Of a stretch of DNA of 64,000 bases, positions 28,610 to 37,619 are shown piece by piece (within the stretch, counting starts at the first letter, position 1; every line of letters starts with the position of its first letter). The stretch lies in contig NZ_CP080025.1 in assembly GCF_020463795.1 (NCBI RefSeq), forward strand, positions 2,911,501-2,975,500. The letters are read 5' to 3'. The position numbers were made by a program, and so were the translations under genes. The notes under the pieces are model-generated. The model saw only the letters and a list, made by a program, of their open reading frames with translations. It was not told the origin of the DNA and searched no databases. The stretch is from Echinicola marina (GTDB lineage Bacteria; Bacteroidota; Bacteroidia; Cytophagales; Cyclobacteriaceae).

Positions 28610-29023
28610 ATGGCGAAAAGAAATGTAACCGTTACGATGAAAGCTGACTATGAGTATGAAGCGGTGAATCCCCAAGGAAATAAAGTGCTCATCGATATGT
28701 ATGATCCAGAAAAGAAGCAACACCAATCTCCAATGGACTTGGTATTGTCTGCTGTGGCCAGTTGTGCCTCTGTCGATGCCGTGTTGATGATGAAGAAAAA
28801 AAGGAAGACAGTAGAAAATTTTAAAGTGGAGACTGAAGGAGATAGAAATGATGGTGTACCTGCATTCTATAAGACCATCCATATGAATTTTGTGCTTACA
28901 TCTCCAGATGCAACGGAAGAAGAATTTGCCAAGGTGGTTAAATTAGCTGTAGATAAATATTGCTCTGTTTCCGCGTCTTTGAGTGCAGAAATTAGCTATA
29001 GCTCTGAGGTGAAGCGACCATGA
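28610..29023 (+). CDS. OsmC family protein
   Basis: A 137-aa OsmC/Ohr-fold protein. Both redox Cys are visible: SAVASCASVDAV (about residue 51) and DKYCSVSASL (about 121), spaced as in the family. Members reduce organic hydroperoxides; this shorter YhfA-like group is less well defined. It begins 68 bp after icmF and overlaps the next small gene by 4 nt. Confidence 0.88.
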   Translation: MAKRNVTVTMKADYEYEAVNPQGNKVLIDMYDPEKKQHQSPMDLVLSAVASCASVDAVLMMKKKRKTVENFKVETEGDRNDGVPAFYKTIHMNFVLTSPDATEEEFAKVVKLAVDKYCSVSASLSAEISYSSEVKRP

Positions 29024-29259
29024 GGGTAATAAAAGAATTTACTGAAAAAGACATCCGGATCTCCATTTTTTCCTGGAATAACAAGTATCTCATTAAATAT
29101 GAACAGGGGATGATTGAACAAACCTTTAAGGTTAATGAGATGGATATTCTGGAAGAGAGTGATTTGGATGCCTTTTTTACATCGGAATTTTTGGAAAATG
29201 TCCAAAAAAGATTTGACGAGATGCATCAAACACTTAGAAATCAAATTGAAAATATTTAA
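29020..29259 (+). CDS. Small conserved-looking protein, unknown
   Basis: 79 aa, acidic, soluble, with no membrane segment or Cys. It reads as five or so strands (DIRISIFSWNNKYLIKYEQG, EQTFKVNEMDI) and a C-terminal helix (EFLENVQKRFDEMHQTLRNQ). Its ATG overlaps the osmC stop (ATGA), so translation is coupled. The coupling and the coherent amphipathic pattern support a real gene. No family was recognised. Confidence 0.65.
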   Translation: MRVIKEFTEKDIRISIFSWNNKYLIKYEQGMIEQTFKVNEMDILEESDLDAFFTSEFLENVQKRFDEMHQTLRNQIENI

Positions 29260-29285
29260 ATTCGGAATAGTTTAAATATTTAAAG

Positions 29286-30296
29286 ATGAAATATAGATTT
29301 TTTTTATTGATCTGGTGCATATTAGCTTTTTTTTGCGGATGTTCTGAAGAAAAAAGTGAGCTTCATCCTGAGGAATTTGAATTGTTAGATTCCATTGTTT
29401 ATAGAATAGAATCTAAATTATATCCTTTGGAAAAGGATATAGATGAGCTGTCTGCTTATGCAGCGTATTTATTTGCGCATAAAGATCAGTATGCACTCAA
29501 AGCGAAGAAAGAGCAGTATAAAAATACGGAACAGGGTGTGATTTATCGGGAAAGCGCTAAGGAAGATGTCAGCAGTGTATTTGTTAGTGTTATTACCCCA
29601 GACAGGACCGAAGCAATTCATCAGGTGTATTATACAGAAGCTTTGGATTCTGCTTTTACCCATGTTTTGGCGGATCAGCCATTAATTAGTCAGGTATACT
29701 TTAATACTAGATTTCAAATGTGCCGGATATATCCTCAATTGGACGTGCTGAGTGTGTTTGAAGATGACCTGGACCTTACCAAATTCAATTTTTATTTTAT
29801 GGCTGATGAGGTCAGGAACCCTGAAAAGAAGCGGAAATGGCTTAAGGATATATATATAGATCCTGCAGGGAGAGGATGGATATTGTCATTAATTCATCCG
29901 GTTTATCATAATCAAGAGCTGCAGGGAGTGATGGGGTTGGATATTACGGTAAATGATCTAATTAGCGAATTTTTAAGTTATAAAGATAAGAAGTTGGTTT
30001 TGGTGGATGATTCAGGGAATGTGGTAGCCGGCACTTCTGATGCAATAGAAATTTTGAAATTGCCGCCATTGCGGAACCACACCTATGTGGAAACCATCAA
30101 TTCAAATAATTTTCGGAGGGAAGACTATAATTTATTTAAGTCAAAAAGTAAGGAAGTAAGGAAAATGGTTTCCAAATTTATCCTTGAAAAGGACAATAAA
30201 TTTATATTGGACGGGGAGTATGATTCTAAAAAATACAAGGCCTTATGCAGACCAATGGATTTAATTGAATGGTATTTGATCGATATAGAAGGGTAG
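29286..30296 (+). CDS. Lipoprotein with Cache (PDC)-like sensor domain
   Basis: A 336-aa lipoprotein: signal peptide and lipobox FFCGC (Cys near residue 19). The mature part has the look of a double-Cache extracellular sensor: a long N-terminal helix, FVSVITPDRTEAIHQVYYTE, then IDPAGRGWILSLIHPVYHNQ leading into GVMGLDITVNDLI, the typical Cache strand-turn-strand, and a membrane-distal second half (VLVDDSGNVVAG). Cache domains normally sit within a receptor kinase or chemoreceptor. Here the domain is lipid-anchored and is encoded 10 bp upstream of a hybrid histidine kinase. I infer that it serves as a sensory partner of that kinase. Confidence 0.75.
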   Translation: MKYRFFLLIWCILAFFCGCSEEKSELHPEEFELLDSIVYRIESKLYPLEKDIDELSAYAAYLFAHKDQYALKAKKEQYKNTEQGVIYRESAKEDVSSVFVSVITPDRTEAIHQVYYTEALDSAFTHVLADQPLISQVYFNTRFQMCRIYPQLDVLSVFEDDLDLTKFNFYFMADEVRNPEKKRKWLKDIYIDPAGRGWILSLIHPVYHNQELQGVMGLDITVNDLISEFLSYKDKKLVLVDDSGNVVAGTSDAIEILKLPPLRNHTYVETINSNNFRREDYNLFKSKSKEVRKMVSKFILEKDNKFILDGEYDSKKYKALCRPMDLIEWYLIDIEG

Positions 30297-30306
30297 TGCT
30301 CAGAAG

Positions 30307-33174
30307 ATGTTAGGGAAAACAAAACAACATAAATTCCAATTATTTACATGGATGTCCATGGGGTCCATTGTTATTATCCTTTTTTTGGCTTATTTTTTTT
30401 ACAATGCCCTTTCGAAAAACCTAATTGGCTACAGTCAACAGTTTTTAAGTAAACAAGTGGAAATCGCTTCCAACGAATCCCAACGGAAATTCAATAATTT
30501 GTTTGAGGACCTTAGTTTTTTTACCAAAAACTTGGAAAGTTATGATGATTTGGAGTCGGATAATAAGAAGCAGGTGCTGGAGGGAAGAATTAGGAGACTT
30601 TTAAGTTCATATGGGACTTTAGTGGATACTTTGTTTATCGCTAAGCAAGGAAGTACCAAAGGTTACTTGGTCAAAGGAAATAATTATTTTGAGGAAATTG
30701 AGGTTTCTACAACTAAGGAATTTGCAGGCAGGGACAGGTACCTGATCATAAAAAGTCATGACCGGATATTTAAAGTGGTTGTTTCTTTAAATGTTGGAGC
30801 ATTTTTAGCGGATTTTGCGTCCAACCATTACCTAGGGGAAGGAGGATTTAAATTTTACTTTCAAGAAGATAAGGCCAGGGTGATTAGTCCGGACTTATCA
30901 GAAGGAGAAGTTATTTCCTTTTATCCGGGCCTAAAGCGAGAAATTGACAATGAAATAAAAGGTGGACTTAAAGGAGTCTATGATGGAGAGTTGATTTGGA
31001 ATACATCAGGTGCCAAACGGATCAATGCCATCATTGCACAATATCCTTTTAACTTGCACCCACTTAGGTCCAATTATGCCTTTGTGTTTGCACGTGACAG
31101 GGAAGTCGTGGTAGCCAGGATTTTCAATACCTACATGTTGCTTCTGGTGGGCCTTTTCATTTTGCTGTTGTTTATTATCTATTTTATGATCAAACACTTC
31201 CGCAGCATTAATAGCAATAATTATAAACTTCAGAAAAAATCGGGGGAGATAAATAGACTTTTTGATCAGCAGACCCTATTGTTGCAAGGGACCAAAGGAT
31301 TCGTTTATTTTCATGATGCAAATGGGAAGATTACCAATGTCAGTGATAATCTTATCGATGTATTGGGTTATGAAAAAGAGGAGTTTCTTAATAATCAGAA
31401 TAGGAATTATTTGATTCCTGAGGAATTCACAAAACTTAGGTCCGAAGTGGATAAGGCCATTGAGAATAAGGATGAATATTTGGAATTTGAGCTGAACAAT
31501 ATCAAAAAGGATGGCTCCGTGATTAGGGTTAAATGTTTCGAAAGGTTGTTTTATGATGATGAGGGCAATTTTACAAATAGTGTAGGGATCAGCACTGATA
31601 TACATGAGAAATATCTTGCAGAACAAGAGCTGATCAAAAGTGAAAATAGGCTTAGGGCCGTATTGAACAGTTTACCTGATATTATTTTTATTTATAATAA
31701 TGAAGGCATATTTACGGATTATTATGTGCAATCAATGGAATTGCTGTTCGTTCCTCCAGAAGAAGCAATGGGGAAATATCTGGGAGATGTGATGCCATAT
31801 CCCTTGAATGAAAAATTGGTAGCCGCTTTTAACAGGGTCTTGGAAACAGGGCGGGTCCAGACAGAAGAAATGGATATAAATCTAAAGAGTGGAAGGAAGT
31901 TTTTTCAGGCCAGATTTTTCAAACTAGATGATAAAAGGGTGATTTCTGTTGCGCGTGATATCACAGAGCAGAAACTATGGGAAAATGGTTTGAAGGAAGC
32001 CAAAGAGATGGCAGAGGGTGCCAATAGAGCAAAATCGGAATTTTTGGCCAGCATGAGTCATGAAATAAGGACGCCTATGAATGGACTTTTGGGTATGATA
32101 GGACTTTTAGAAGGGACAAAGCTAAATGAAGAGCAGGAGCAGTATGTAAAGGTGATCAAGGATTCGGGCGAATCACTTTTGGTGATCATCAAGGATATCC
32201 TGGATTATTCTAAAATTGAAGAGGGTAGGTTAGAGCTAGACCTGGTAGACTTTAATATCGTTGAGGAAATATATAAAGTGACCAATATCTTTTCTGGTTT
32301 GATGTCTGCAAAAGCGCTGAAATTTGGTTTGCATATCGACGATGATTTGCCAAGGTGGATGACTTTGGATAAGGAAAAACTCAAACAGATACTGTTCAAT
32401 ATCCTTGGTAATGCCATTAAGTTCACGCCTGCAGGAGGTGAGATCAATCTCAGTGTGAAGGGGGAGTCAGTCATGGACAAAAACTATATGATTTCTTTTT
32501 TGATCAAAGATTCAGGCATAGGTATTCCCAAGGATAAAATCGAGAAGCTTATCCATCCTTTTACTCAGGTGGGACATGGAAACGCTGGTGAAAAAAATGG
32601 CTCTGGACTTGGGTTGGCTATCGCCAATAAATTAATAGAGTTGATGGGAGGAAGCTTGGATATTGAAAGTGAGCCAGGCAACGGTTCCGAATTTTCTTTT
32701 TCAGTATTTGGCAGGGTAGCTATACCGAAAGCTGGAGATACTTTCTCGAGTATTGAAGATGCTAAAAATGAGGGTGTTATCAATAAGATTTCAGAAAGGT
32801 ATCCATTGTCTATATTATTAGTGGAGGATAATGAAATCAACCTCAAGTTTATGGTGCTTTTGATGAAGCAGTTGGGGTATGAAGTGGATACTGCGAGCAA
32901 CGGAGAGGAGGCCATTGCCGCAGTAGAGAAAAGGGATTATGATTTGATCTTCATGGATTACCAAATGCCTTTTATGAATGGGTTGCAAGCTTCAAAAGCC
33001 ATAAAGGCTCTGAAAAAAGGCAAGAATGTTCGGATTATAGGGCTTTCTGCCAATGTGTTTAAAGAGGATATTGAGAAGGCTTTGATGTCAGGTATGGACG
33101 ACTACTTGACCAAACCCATAAAAATCCAAGAATTGGTAAATAAGATAAAGACTTCTTTTGAAATTATTTCATAA
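30307..33174 (+). CDS. Hybrid sensor histidine kinase/response regulator
   Basis: 955 aa. TM1 (about 13-33), a periplasmic domain of about 240 residues, TM2 (about 276-296), two PAS domains (about 325-440 and 445-560), dimerisation domain with His585 (ASMSHEIRTPMNGLLG), ATPase core (NILGNAIKFTPAGGE, KDSGIGIP, GSGLGLAIANKLIELMGG) and a C-terminal receiver with Asp884 (IFMDYQMPFMNG) and switch Lys in DYLTKPI. It lacks an Hpt or output domain, so phosphate must pass to another protein not found nearby. The lipoprotein gene 10 bp upstream suggests a two-part sensor. A terminator follows at once. Confidence 0.93.
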   Translation: MLGKTKQHKFQLFTWMSMGSIVIILFLAYFFYNALSKNLIGYSQQFLSKQVEIASNESQRKFNNLFEDLSFFTKNLESYDDLESDNKKQVLEGRIRRLLSSYGTLVDTLFIAKQGSTKGYLVKGNNYFEEIEVSTTKEFAGRDRYLIIKSHDRIFKVVVSLNVGAFLADFASNHYLGEGGFKFYFQEDKARVISPDLSEGEVISFYPGLKREIDNEIKGGLKGVYDGELIWNTSGAKRINAIIAQYPFNLHPLRSNYAFVFARDREVVVARIFNTYMLLLVGLFILLLFIIYFMIKHFRSINSNNYKLQKKSGEINRLFDQQTLLLQGTKGFVYFHDANGKITNVSDNLIDVLGYEKEEFLNNQNRNYLIPEEFTKLRSEVDKAIENKDEYLEFELNNIKKDGSVIRVKCFERLFYDDEGNFTNSVGISTDIHEKYLAEQELIKSENRLRAVLNSLPDIIFIYNNEGIFTDYYVQSMELLFVPPEEAMGKYLGDVMPYPLNEKLVAAFNRVLETGRVQTEEMDINLKSGRKFFQARFFKLDDKRVISVARDITEQKLWENGLKEAKEMAEGANRAKSEFLASMSHEIRTPMNGLLGMIGLLEGTKLNEEQEQYVKVIKDSGESLLVIIKDILDYSKIEEGRLELDLVDFNIVEEIYKVTNIFSGLMSAKALKFGLHIDDDLPRWMTLDKEKLKQILFNILGNAIKFTPAGGEINLSVKGESVMDKNYMISFLIKDSGIGIPKDKIEKLIHPFTQVGHGNAGEKNGSGLGLAIANKLIELMGGSLDIESEPGNGSEFSFSVFGRVAIPKAGDTFSSIEDAKNEGVINKISERYPLSILLVEDNEINLKFMVLLMKQLGYEVDTASNGEEAIAAVEKRDYDLIFMDYQMPFMNGLQASKAIKALKKGKNVRIIGLSANVFKEDIEKALMSGMDDYLTKPIKIQELVNKIKTSFEIIS

Positions 33175-33210
33175 AAAAAAAACCGAAGTACTCATGCTTC
33201 GGTTTTTTTA
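33175..33210. terminator. Bidirectional terminator
   Basis: Stem AACCGAAG / CTTCGGTT (33181-33188 with 33197-33204) flanked by an A-run on the left and a T-run on the right, between the convergent hybrid kinase and E2 genes. Confidence 0.9.
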
Positions 33211-33226
33211 GCTGTTATATTTTCAA

Positions 33227-34522
33227 TTATAGTTTAGTCTCTATATCGAATGACTCTAAGTATTCGGCTACACGCTTCACAAACATACCTCCCAATGATC
33301 CATCCACCACCCTGTGGTCATAAGAATGAGAAAGGAACATTTTGTGCCTGATAGCAATCACATCGCCAGTGGGCGTTTCTATCACAGCTGGTTTTTTAGT
33401 GATGGCTCCTACAGCCATGATGGCTACTTGTGGCTGCACTATGATCGGCGTGCCCATCACATTTCCAAATGACCCCACGTTGGAAAGGGTATAAGTTCCC
33501 CCAGATAAATCATCCGCTCCCAATTTGTTGTTTCTGGCGCGATTGGCCAGATCATTGATCTTTTTAGAAAGTCCCACCAAGTTTAATTCATTGGCTTTTT
33601 TGATGACAGGCACAATCAAGTTGCCACTGGGCAAGGCCACTGCAATACCAATATTGATGTCCTTTTTCTTTATGATTTTAGTTCCATCAACGGATATGTT
33701 GATCATTGGGAAGTCCTGTATGGCCTTGGCTAAGGCATGGACAAAGAATGGGGTGAAAGTAATTGGTTCGCCCTCTTTCTTTTTGTATTCATCTTTGACC
33801 TTGTTTCTCCATAGCACAATATTGGTAACATCAGCTTCTACAAATGACGTTACATGAGGAGATATTCTTTTGGATTCCAGCATTCTTTCTGAAATCATTT
33901 TCCTCATTCTATCCATTTCAATGATTTCGTCTCCGGCACTGATACTTGGAGCGGGAGTTCCGGATATCAATTGGTCTGTTTGCTGAACACTGGCTTTTCG
34001 GTTTTTCAGGTAGCTCAGTATATCGTTTTTGGTAACTCTACCGTCTTTTCCGGTGCCTGGTACAGTAGAAAGCTCCTCCTTGCTTATGTTTTCTTCCTTT
34101 GCAATACTTTGCACCAATGGAGAATAAAACCTGTCATCATTTGTGTTGCTTACTTTGGCAGCACTGCCCATGATGGTAGAAGTTTGTGCAGGGGCAACAG
34201 CCAAAATTTCCTCTTTTTCTTCTGTTTCTTTGGGCTCTGTAATGCTGACTTCAGGTATTTGTTCATTTTCTTCTACCTCTCCTTTCACTTCAATGATAGC
34301 AATAGGAGCTCCCACAGCAACTACATCACCTTCATTAACGAGGATTTTTTTCAATACTCCTGCGTGTGATGAGGGAACTTCGGTATCCACCTTGTCTGTA
34401 GCTACTTCCAAAACTGATTCATCCTGTTCAATGGAATCTCCCTCGCTTTTTAGCCAAGTAAGGATGGTGCCTTCAATAATACTTTCACCCATTTTGGGCA
34501 TTACCATTTCTACAGTTGCCAT
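33227..34522 (-). CDS. 2-oxo acid dehydrogenase complex E2 (dihydrolipoamide acyltransferase)
   Basis: A 431-aa E2 with one lipoyl domain (1-78; lipoylated Lys44 in EVATDKVDTEVP), a flexible Ser/Glu-rich linker, an E1/E3-binding domain (about 130-170; SPLVQSIAKEENI, GTGKDGRVTKNDIL) and a catalytic domain ending in SYDHRVVDGSLGG, where His and Asp are catalytic. The single lipoyl domain and sequence style fit branched-chain or generic 2-oxo acid dehydrogenases better than pyruvate dehydrogenase. No E1 or E3 gene is adjacent, so the exact complex is open. Confidence 0.9.
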   Translation of the reverse strand: MATVEMVMPKMGESIIEGTILTWLKSEGDSIEQDESVLEVATDKVDTEVPSSHAGVLKKILVNEGDVVAVGAPIAIIEVKGEVEENEQIPEVSITEPKETEEKEEILAVAPAQTSTIMGSAAKVSNTNDDRFYSPLVQSIAKEENISKEELSTVPGTGKDGRVTKNDILSYLKNRKASVQQTDQLISGTPAPSISAGDEIIEMDRMRKMISERMLESKRISPHVTSFVEADVTNIVLWRNKVKDEYKKKEGEPITFTPFFVHALAKAIQDFPMINISVDGTKIIKKKDINIGIAVALPSGNLIVPVIKKANELNLVGLSKKINDLANRARNNKLGADDLSGGTYTLSNVGSFGNVMGTPIIVQPQVAIMAVGAITKKPAVIETPTGDVIAIRHKMFLSHSYDHRVVDGSLGGMFVKRVAEYLESFDIETKL

Positions 34523-34606
34523 GCTATATTTATTTAATTGGGCTATTTATCTAAATTTAAAATTATATTTTAATGATGTGTTTCCAAAATAGTTGTGTCA
34601 AAACTT

Positions 34607-35863
34607 TCAATTGTTTTCTTTGGAAATTACCTTTCTCAATAAACTTAATACTGCAATTGCAGAATATTGAATATTCAATGCTCTATTATGGGCCAATTGT
34701 AATTTTTGGGTGACAGTGCCACTTTCACTGGCGCAGGCTATCCAAACTGTGCCCACGGGTTTTTCTGGGCTGCCTCCTCCTGGTCCTGCAATTCCGCTAC
34801 TGGCAAGTCCATAGTCCGATTTGAATTTTTTTCTGACCATTTCTGACATCTCTATTACTGTTTCTTCACTGACAGCTCCATGGGCTTCCAATGTGCTGTT
34901 TTTTACGCCTAATAAATCAGCTTTGAACTGGTTATGGTAAGGAATAATAGCGCCATTGAAGTATTCACTGCTGCCCGCCACACTTGTAATCAAATGGGAA
35001 ATATAACCTCCTGTACAGCTCTCTGCCAAAGCTACCGTTTTGCCTTTGGTCTTCAAAAGTCTCCCTATGGCATTTTGCAGTTCATCCTGATCATATCCGT
35101 ATATATAGGATTGTATAAATGGAGTGACTTTATCTATTTGGATTTGTACGTCCTTTTCCAGTTGGTCAAGGGCTGTACCAAAGGCTGTGAGTCTAAGTTT
35201 GACCTGACCCAGAGAAGGCAGATAAGCCAATTTGATATGCTCGGGTAAATCATCCTCCCACTTATGGATTAAGTCAGCTAACCAACTTTCTCCAATACCA
35301 ACTGTTTTGATGACTTTGTGGTAAATGACTGGCAAGGGAAAAATATCTTGGACCTTTGGTAGCACAAAGCTTTCCATCAAATGCTTCATCTCATGTGGTA
35401 CGCCTGGCATGGACATCCATACAGTGCCATTTTCTTCAAACCACATTCCTGGAGCCGTTCCCCTCTCATTTTTGATATATTGACATTTGCTTGGAAGATG
35501 TCCCTGGAGTTCATTTAACCGAGTAAGTTCTCGCCCCCTTTTAGTGAAAAAATCTCTGACGTCCTCAATGGCATTTTTCACAGGAATAATGTCGCATTGG
35601 AAATATTTGGCCAATAGGGGCTTGGTAAGGTCATCTTTGGTAGGCCCCAAACCTCCTGTGATCAGTACGATATCAGCTCTGGCTTCAGCACTGGAGAAGG
35701 CATGTAGGATGTCTTTTTCATTATCCCCAACAGTTGTTTTGCGAACAACTCTTACTCCAATTTTGTCCAATTCCTTGCTGATCCAGTGACTATTGGTGTC
35801 CATGATCTGCCCATAAAGCAACTCGTCTCCAATAGCTATAATTTCTGCGGTTATTTCTTTCAT
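34607..35863 (-). CDS. cinA: CinA family nicotinamide-nucleotide amidohydrolase
   Basis: A 418-aa two-domain protein. The N-terminal MoaB/MogA-like half (1-175) shows AEIIAIGDELLYGQIMDTNS and ITGGLGPTKDDLT; the C-terminal deamidase half (about 260-418) shows VALAESCTGGYISHLITSVAGSS in two parts and GIAGPGGGSPEKPVGTVW. It recycles NMN to NaMN and has a pyrophosphatase half. Length and domain order are normal. It is followed upstream by folA at 18 bp, so the two may be co-transcribed. Confidence 0.94.
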   Translation of the reverse strand: MKEITAEIIAIGDELLYGQIMDTNSHWISKELDKIGVRVVRKTTVGDNEKDILHAFSSAEARADIVLITGGLGPTKDDLTKPLLAKYFQCDIIPVKNAIEDVRDFFTKRGRELTRLNELQGHLPSKCQYIKNERGTAPGMWFEENGTVWMSMPGVPHEMKHLMESFVLPKVQDIFPLPVIYHKVIKTVGIGESWLADLIHKWEDDLPEHIKLAYLPSLGQVKLRLTAFGTALDQLEKDVQIQIDKVTPFIQSYIYGYDQDELQNAIGRLLKTKGKTVALAESCTGGYISHLITSVAGSSEYFNGAIIPYHNQFKADLLGVKNSTLEAHGAVSEETVIEMSEMVRKKFKSDYGLASSGIAGPGGGSPEKPVGTVWIACASESGTVTQKLQLAHNRALNIQYSAIAVLSLLRKVISKENN

Positions 35864-35881
35864 AGGATGTTATCAAGCACT

Positions 35882-36400
35882 TTAGGCACGTTTGTACGTG
35901 ATGAAACTAAAGTCATATTCATTTTTCTCATCTTTTTGATGAGTTTCTTTTTGGACGATCTTCCAGTCCTCAGGATCGATACTGGGGAAATAGGTGTCTC
36001 CCTCTGGATGACAATCCACCTCGGTAATGAGCAGTTCATCAGTAAAGGCTAAGGCCTGCTTATAAATCTCTCCACCACCGATGATAAATACTTTTTCTTG
36101 ATGGTTCTTTTTTGTCAGCTCAAGGGCATCTTGAAGATCATGTACAATATAATGGCCCTCGGGAATAGAATATTCCGAATTTCTGGTGATCACGATGGAG
36201 GTCCTATTGGGAAGGGGCTTACCCATAGATTCGTAGGTTTTCCTGCCCATAATGATAAAATGACCGGTCGTGTGTTTTTTAAAATGCTTAAGATCAGCGG
36301 AAAGCTTCCAGATTAATTGGTTGTCCTTTCCGATAACATTGTTTTTAGCTTTGGCTACAATAATAGAAACTGTCAAAACCTTTGATTTTTTGGATTGCAC
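35882..36400 (-). CDS. folA: Dihydrofolate reductase
   Basis: A 172-aa DHFR making tetrahydrofolate with NADPH. Motifs: SIIVAKAKNNVIGKDNQLIWKLSAD with the active-site W and the acidic Asp in SADLKHF, IIMGRKTYESMGKPLPNR, and VFIIGGGEIYKQAL. The listed start is a GTG at 36398-36400. An in-frame TTG at 36374-36376 would give a protein about eight residues shorter and closer to the usual start (V-SIIVA), so the true start is uncertain. No good ribosome site marks either. Confidence 0.93.
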   Translation of the reverse strand: MQSKKSKVLTVSIIVAKAKNNVIGKDNQLIWKLSADLKHFKKHTTGHFIIMGRKTYESMGKPLPNRTSIVITRNSEYSIPEGHYIVHDLQDALELTKKNHQEKVFIIGGGEIYKQALAFTDELLITEVDCHPEGDTYFPSIDPEDWKIVQKETHQKDEKNEYDFSFITYKRA

Positions 36401-36486
36401 AAGATACCAAGGTTTTTTGAAGCTTTAAAAAATGCCTCTCAAAAAATTTGCGATTAAATAGATGATATTTGTTGTCAATTTTTGGG

Positions 36487-37413
36487 TTATTGAGCTTGCA
36501 TGACATTGGGGTATTCCGCCATTTTAAAATCAAAGTCTTCAGAGTTGTTGATTTCCAGTGTTTTCATGATTGAAGTACTTTTGTCGATTTTTGAGGAGTA
36601 GCTTGTCTCTAAAATATTCCCTTCAGGGAGTTTATTATATACTTTTGGATATTTGTTTCTCATAGCTTGACTATTGAAGAAATTGGAATTGGAAAAAAAA
36701 GAGGTGAATCCAGGAATAGCTTCTTTGCTTGCCCAAAAAGTAAAAGTACCATCTTCATTTTCTCCCCGGTATTCTTCGCATTCATGACCTAGGATGTTTT
36801 TTGTATTACCTGTTTTGTCAAAATTGAATTCCTCCTCTTCCATTTTTTCCATATTATTCTTTGAGCTGTTTTCAATCATTTTATTCCAATCCATTCCATA
36901 GGCCATACTACTTTTCTCATTTTTTTCATTTTCCATAAATAGAATGGTTGCATGGTTTTTGTGATCAAAAACCATAGAGACTTGCCCCTCTTTTTTTTCA
37001 GGGTTGTCCATCTTCATTGCCCAATGGTCTTGATTATTACTGTGAAGGAATCTAATTGTTGATGGATCTATCGCTTTGCCTTTTTCATCAGTTCCTGTGA
37101 CTTCCATGTCTGTGTACCCTTTGAATTGGTATTGATCCTCCGTATCCACATCAAAGTTCATGCTGCCCATCATTTCTCCATAATCTATACCGGACCCTTC
37201 ATAGTCAGAGCTTTCACCGAATACTCCTTCCATAAGTTCCTCCATTTTTCGCTCTGAAGCATTTTCTACTTCTTTGCTTACACGTCTTTCCACTGCATTT
37301 TCAGCGCCTTCTTGGACAGCTTTTTTTAATTTTTTGATAAATTGGGCATGTACCAGTGAAGGACTGGCCAAAAGACTGATGATTAGGACAAGTGAACGTA
37401 GATAAGCTTTCAT
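36487..37413 (-). CDS. Exported DUF4412 domain protein
   Basis: A 308-aa protein with a signal peptide (SLVLIISLLASPSLVHAQ). After a charged helical region (residues 24-60) the rest has the DUF4412 layout: YTDMEVTGTDEKGKAI, VFDHKNHATILFME, an acidic Met/Glu stretch, then TKNILGHECEEYRGENEDGT, FWASKEAIPGF and a final strand. Proteins of this type are periplasmic and of unknown role. The KNILGHECEEY strand with one Cys is a common mark of the family. It is downstream of fmt and NamZ but separated by over 200 bp. Confidence 0.8.
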   Translation of the reverse strand: MKAYLRSLVLIISLLASPSLVHAQFIKKLKKAVQEGAENAVERRVSKEVENASERKMEELMEGVFGESSDYEGSGIDYGEMMGSMNFDVDTEDQYQFKGYTDMEVTGTDEKGKAIDPSTIRFLHSNNQDHWAMKMDNPEKKEGQVSMVFDHKNHATILFMENEKNEKSSMAYGMDWNKMIENSSKNNMEKMEEEEFNFDKTGNTKNILGHECEEYRGENEDGTFTFWASKEAIPGFTSFFSNSNFFNSQAMRNKYPKVYNKLPEGNILETSYSSKIDKSTSIMKTLEINNSEDFDFKMAEYPNVMQAQ

Positions 37414-37547
37414 GGTTTTATATTTTGGCTATATTAAAAATACCCAATTTTTTCTTAAGTATCTAGGAATGAGTCTCGGTAGTCTGTTTCAAATAGTGGG
37501 TTGGACAATTGGTTGAGTAAGGAAGGGTTTTGGATTAGGATCAAAGA

Positions 37548-37584
37548 AAAGGGCTAGATTTCCTAATTTGAATTCTAGCCCTTT
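37548..37584 (-). terminator. Terminator downstream of fmt
   Basis: Perfect 11-bp inverted repeat AAAGGGCTAGA / TCTAGCCCTTT (37548-37558 with 37574-37584), 35 bp beyond the fmt stop. On the minus strand the stem leads into TTTTCTTTG. Confidence 0.8.
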
Positions 37585-37619
37585 AATGATGTTTTTGCTT
37601 CTTTCAAAAAGCTCTTCTT

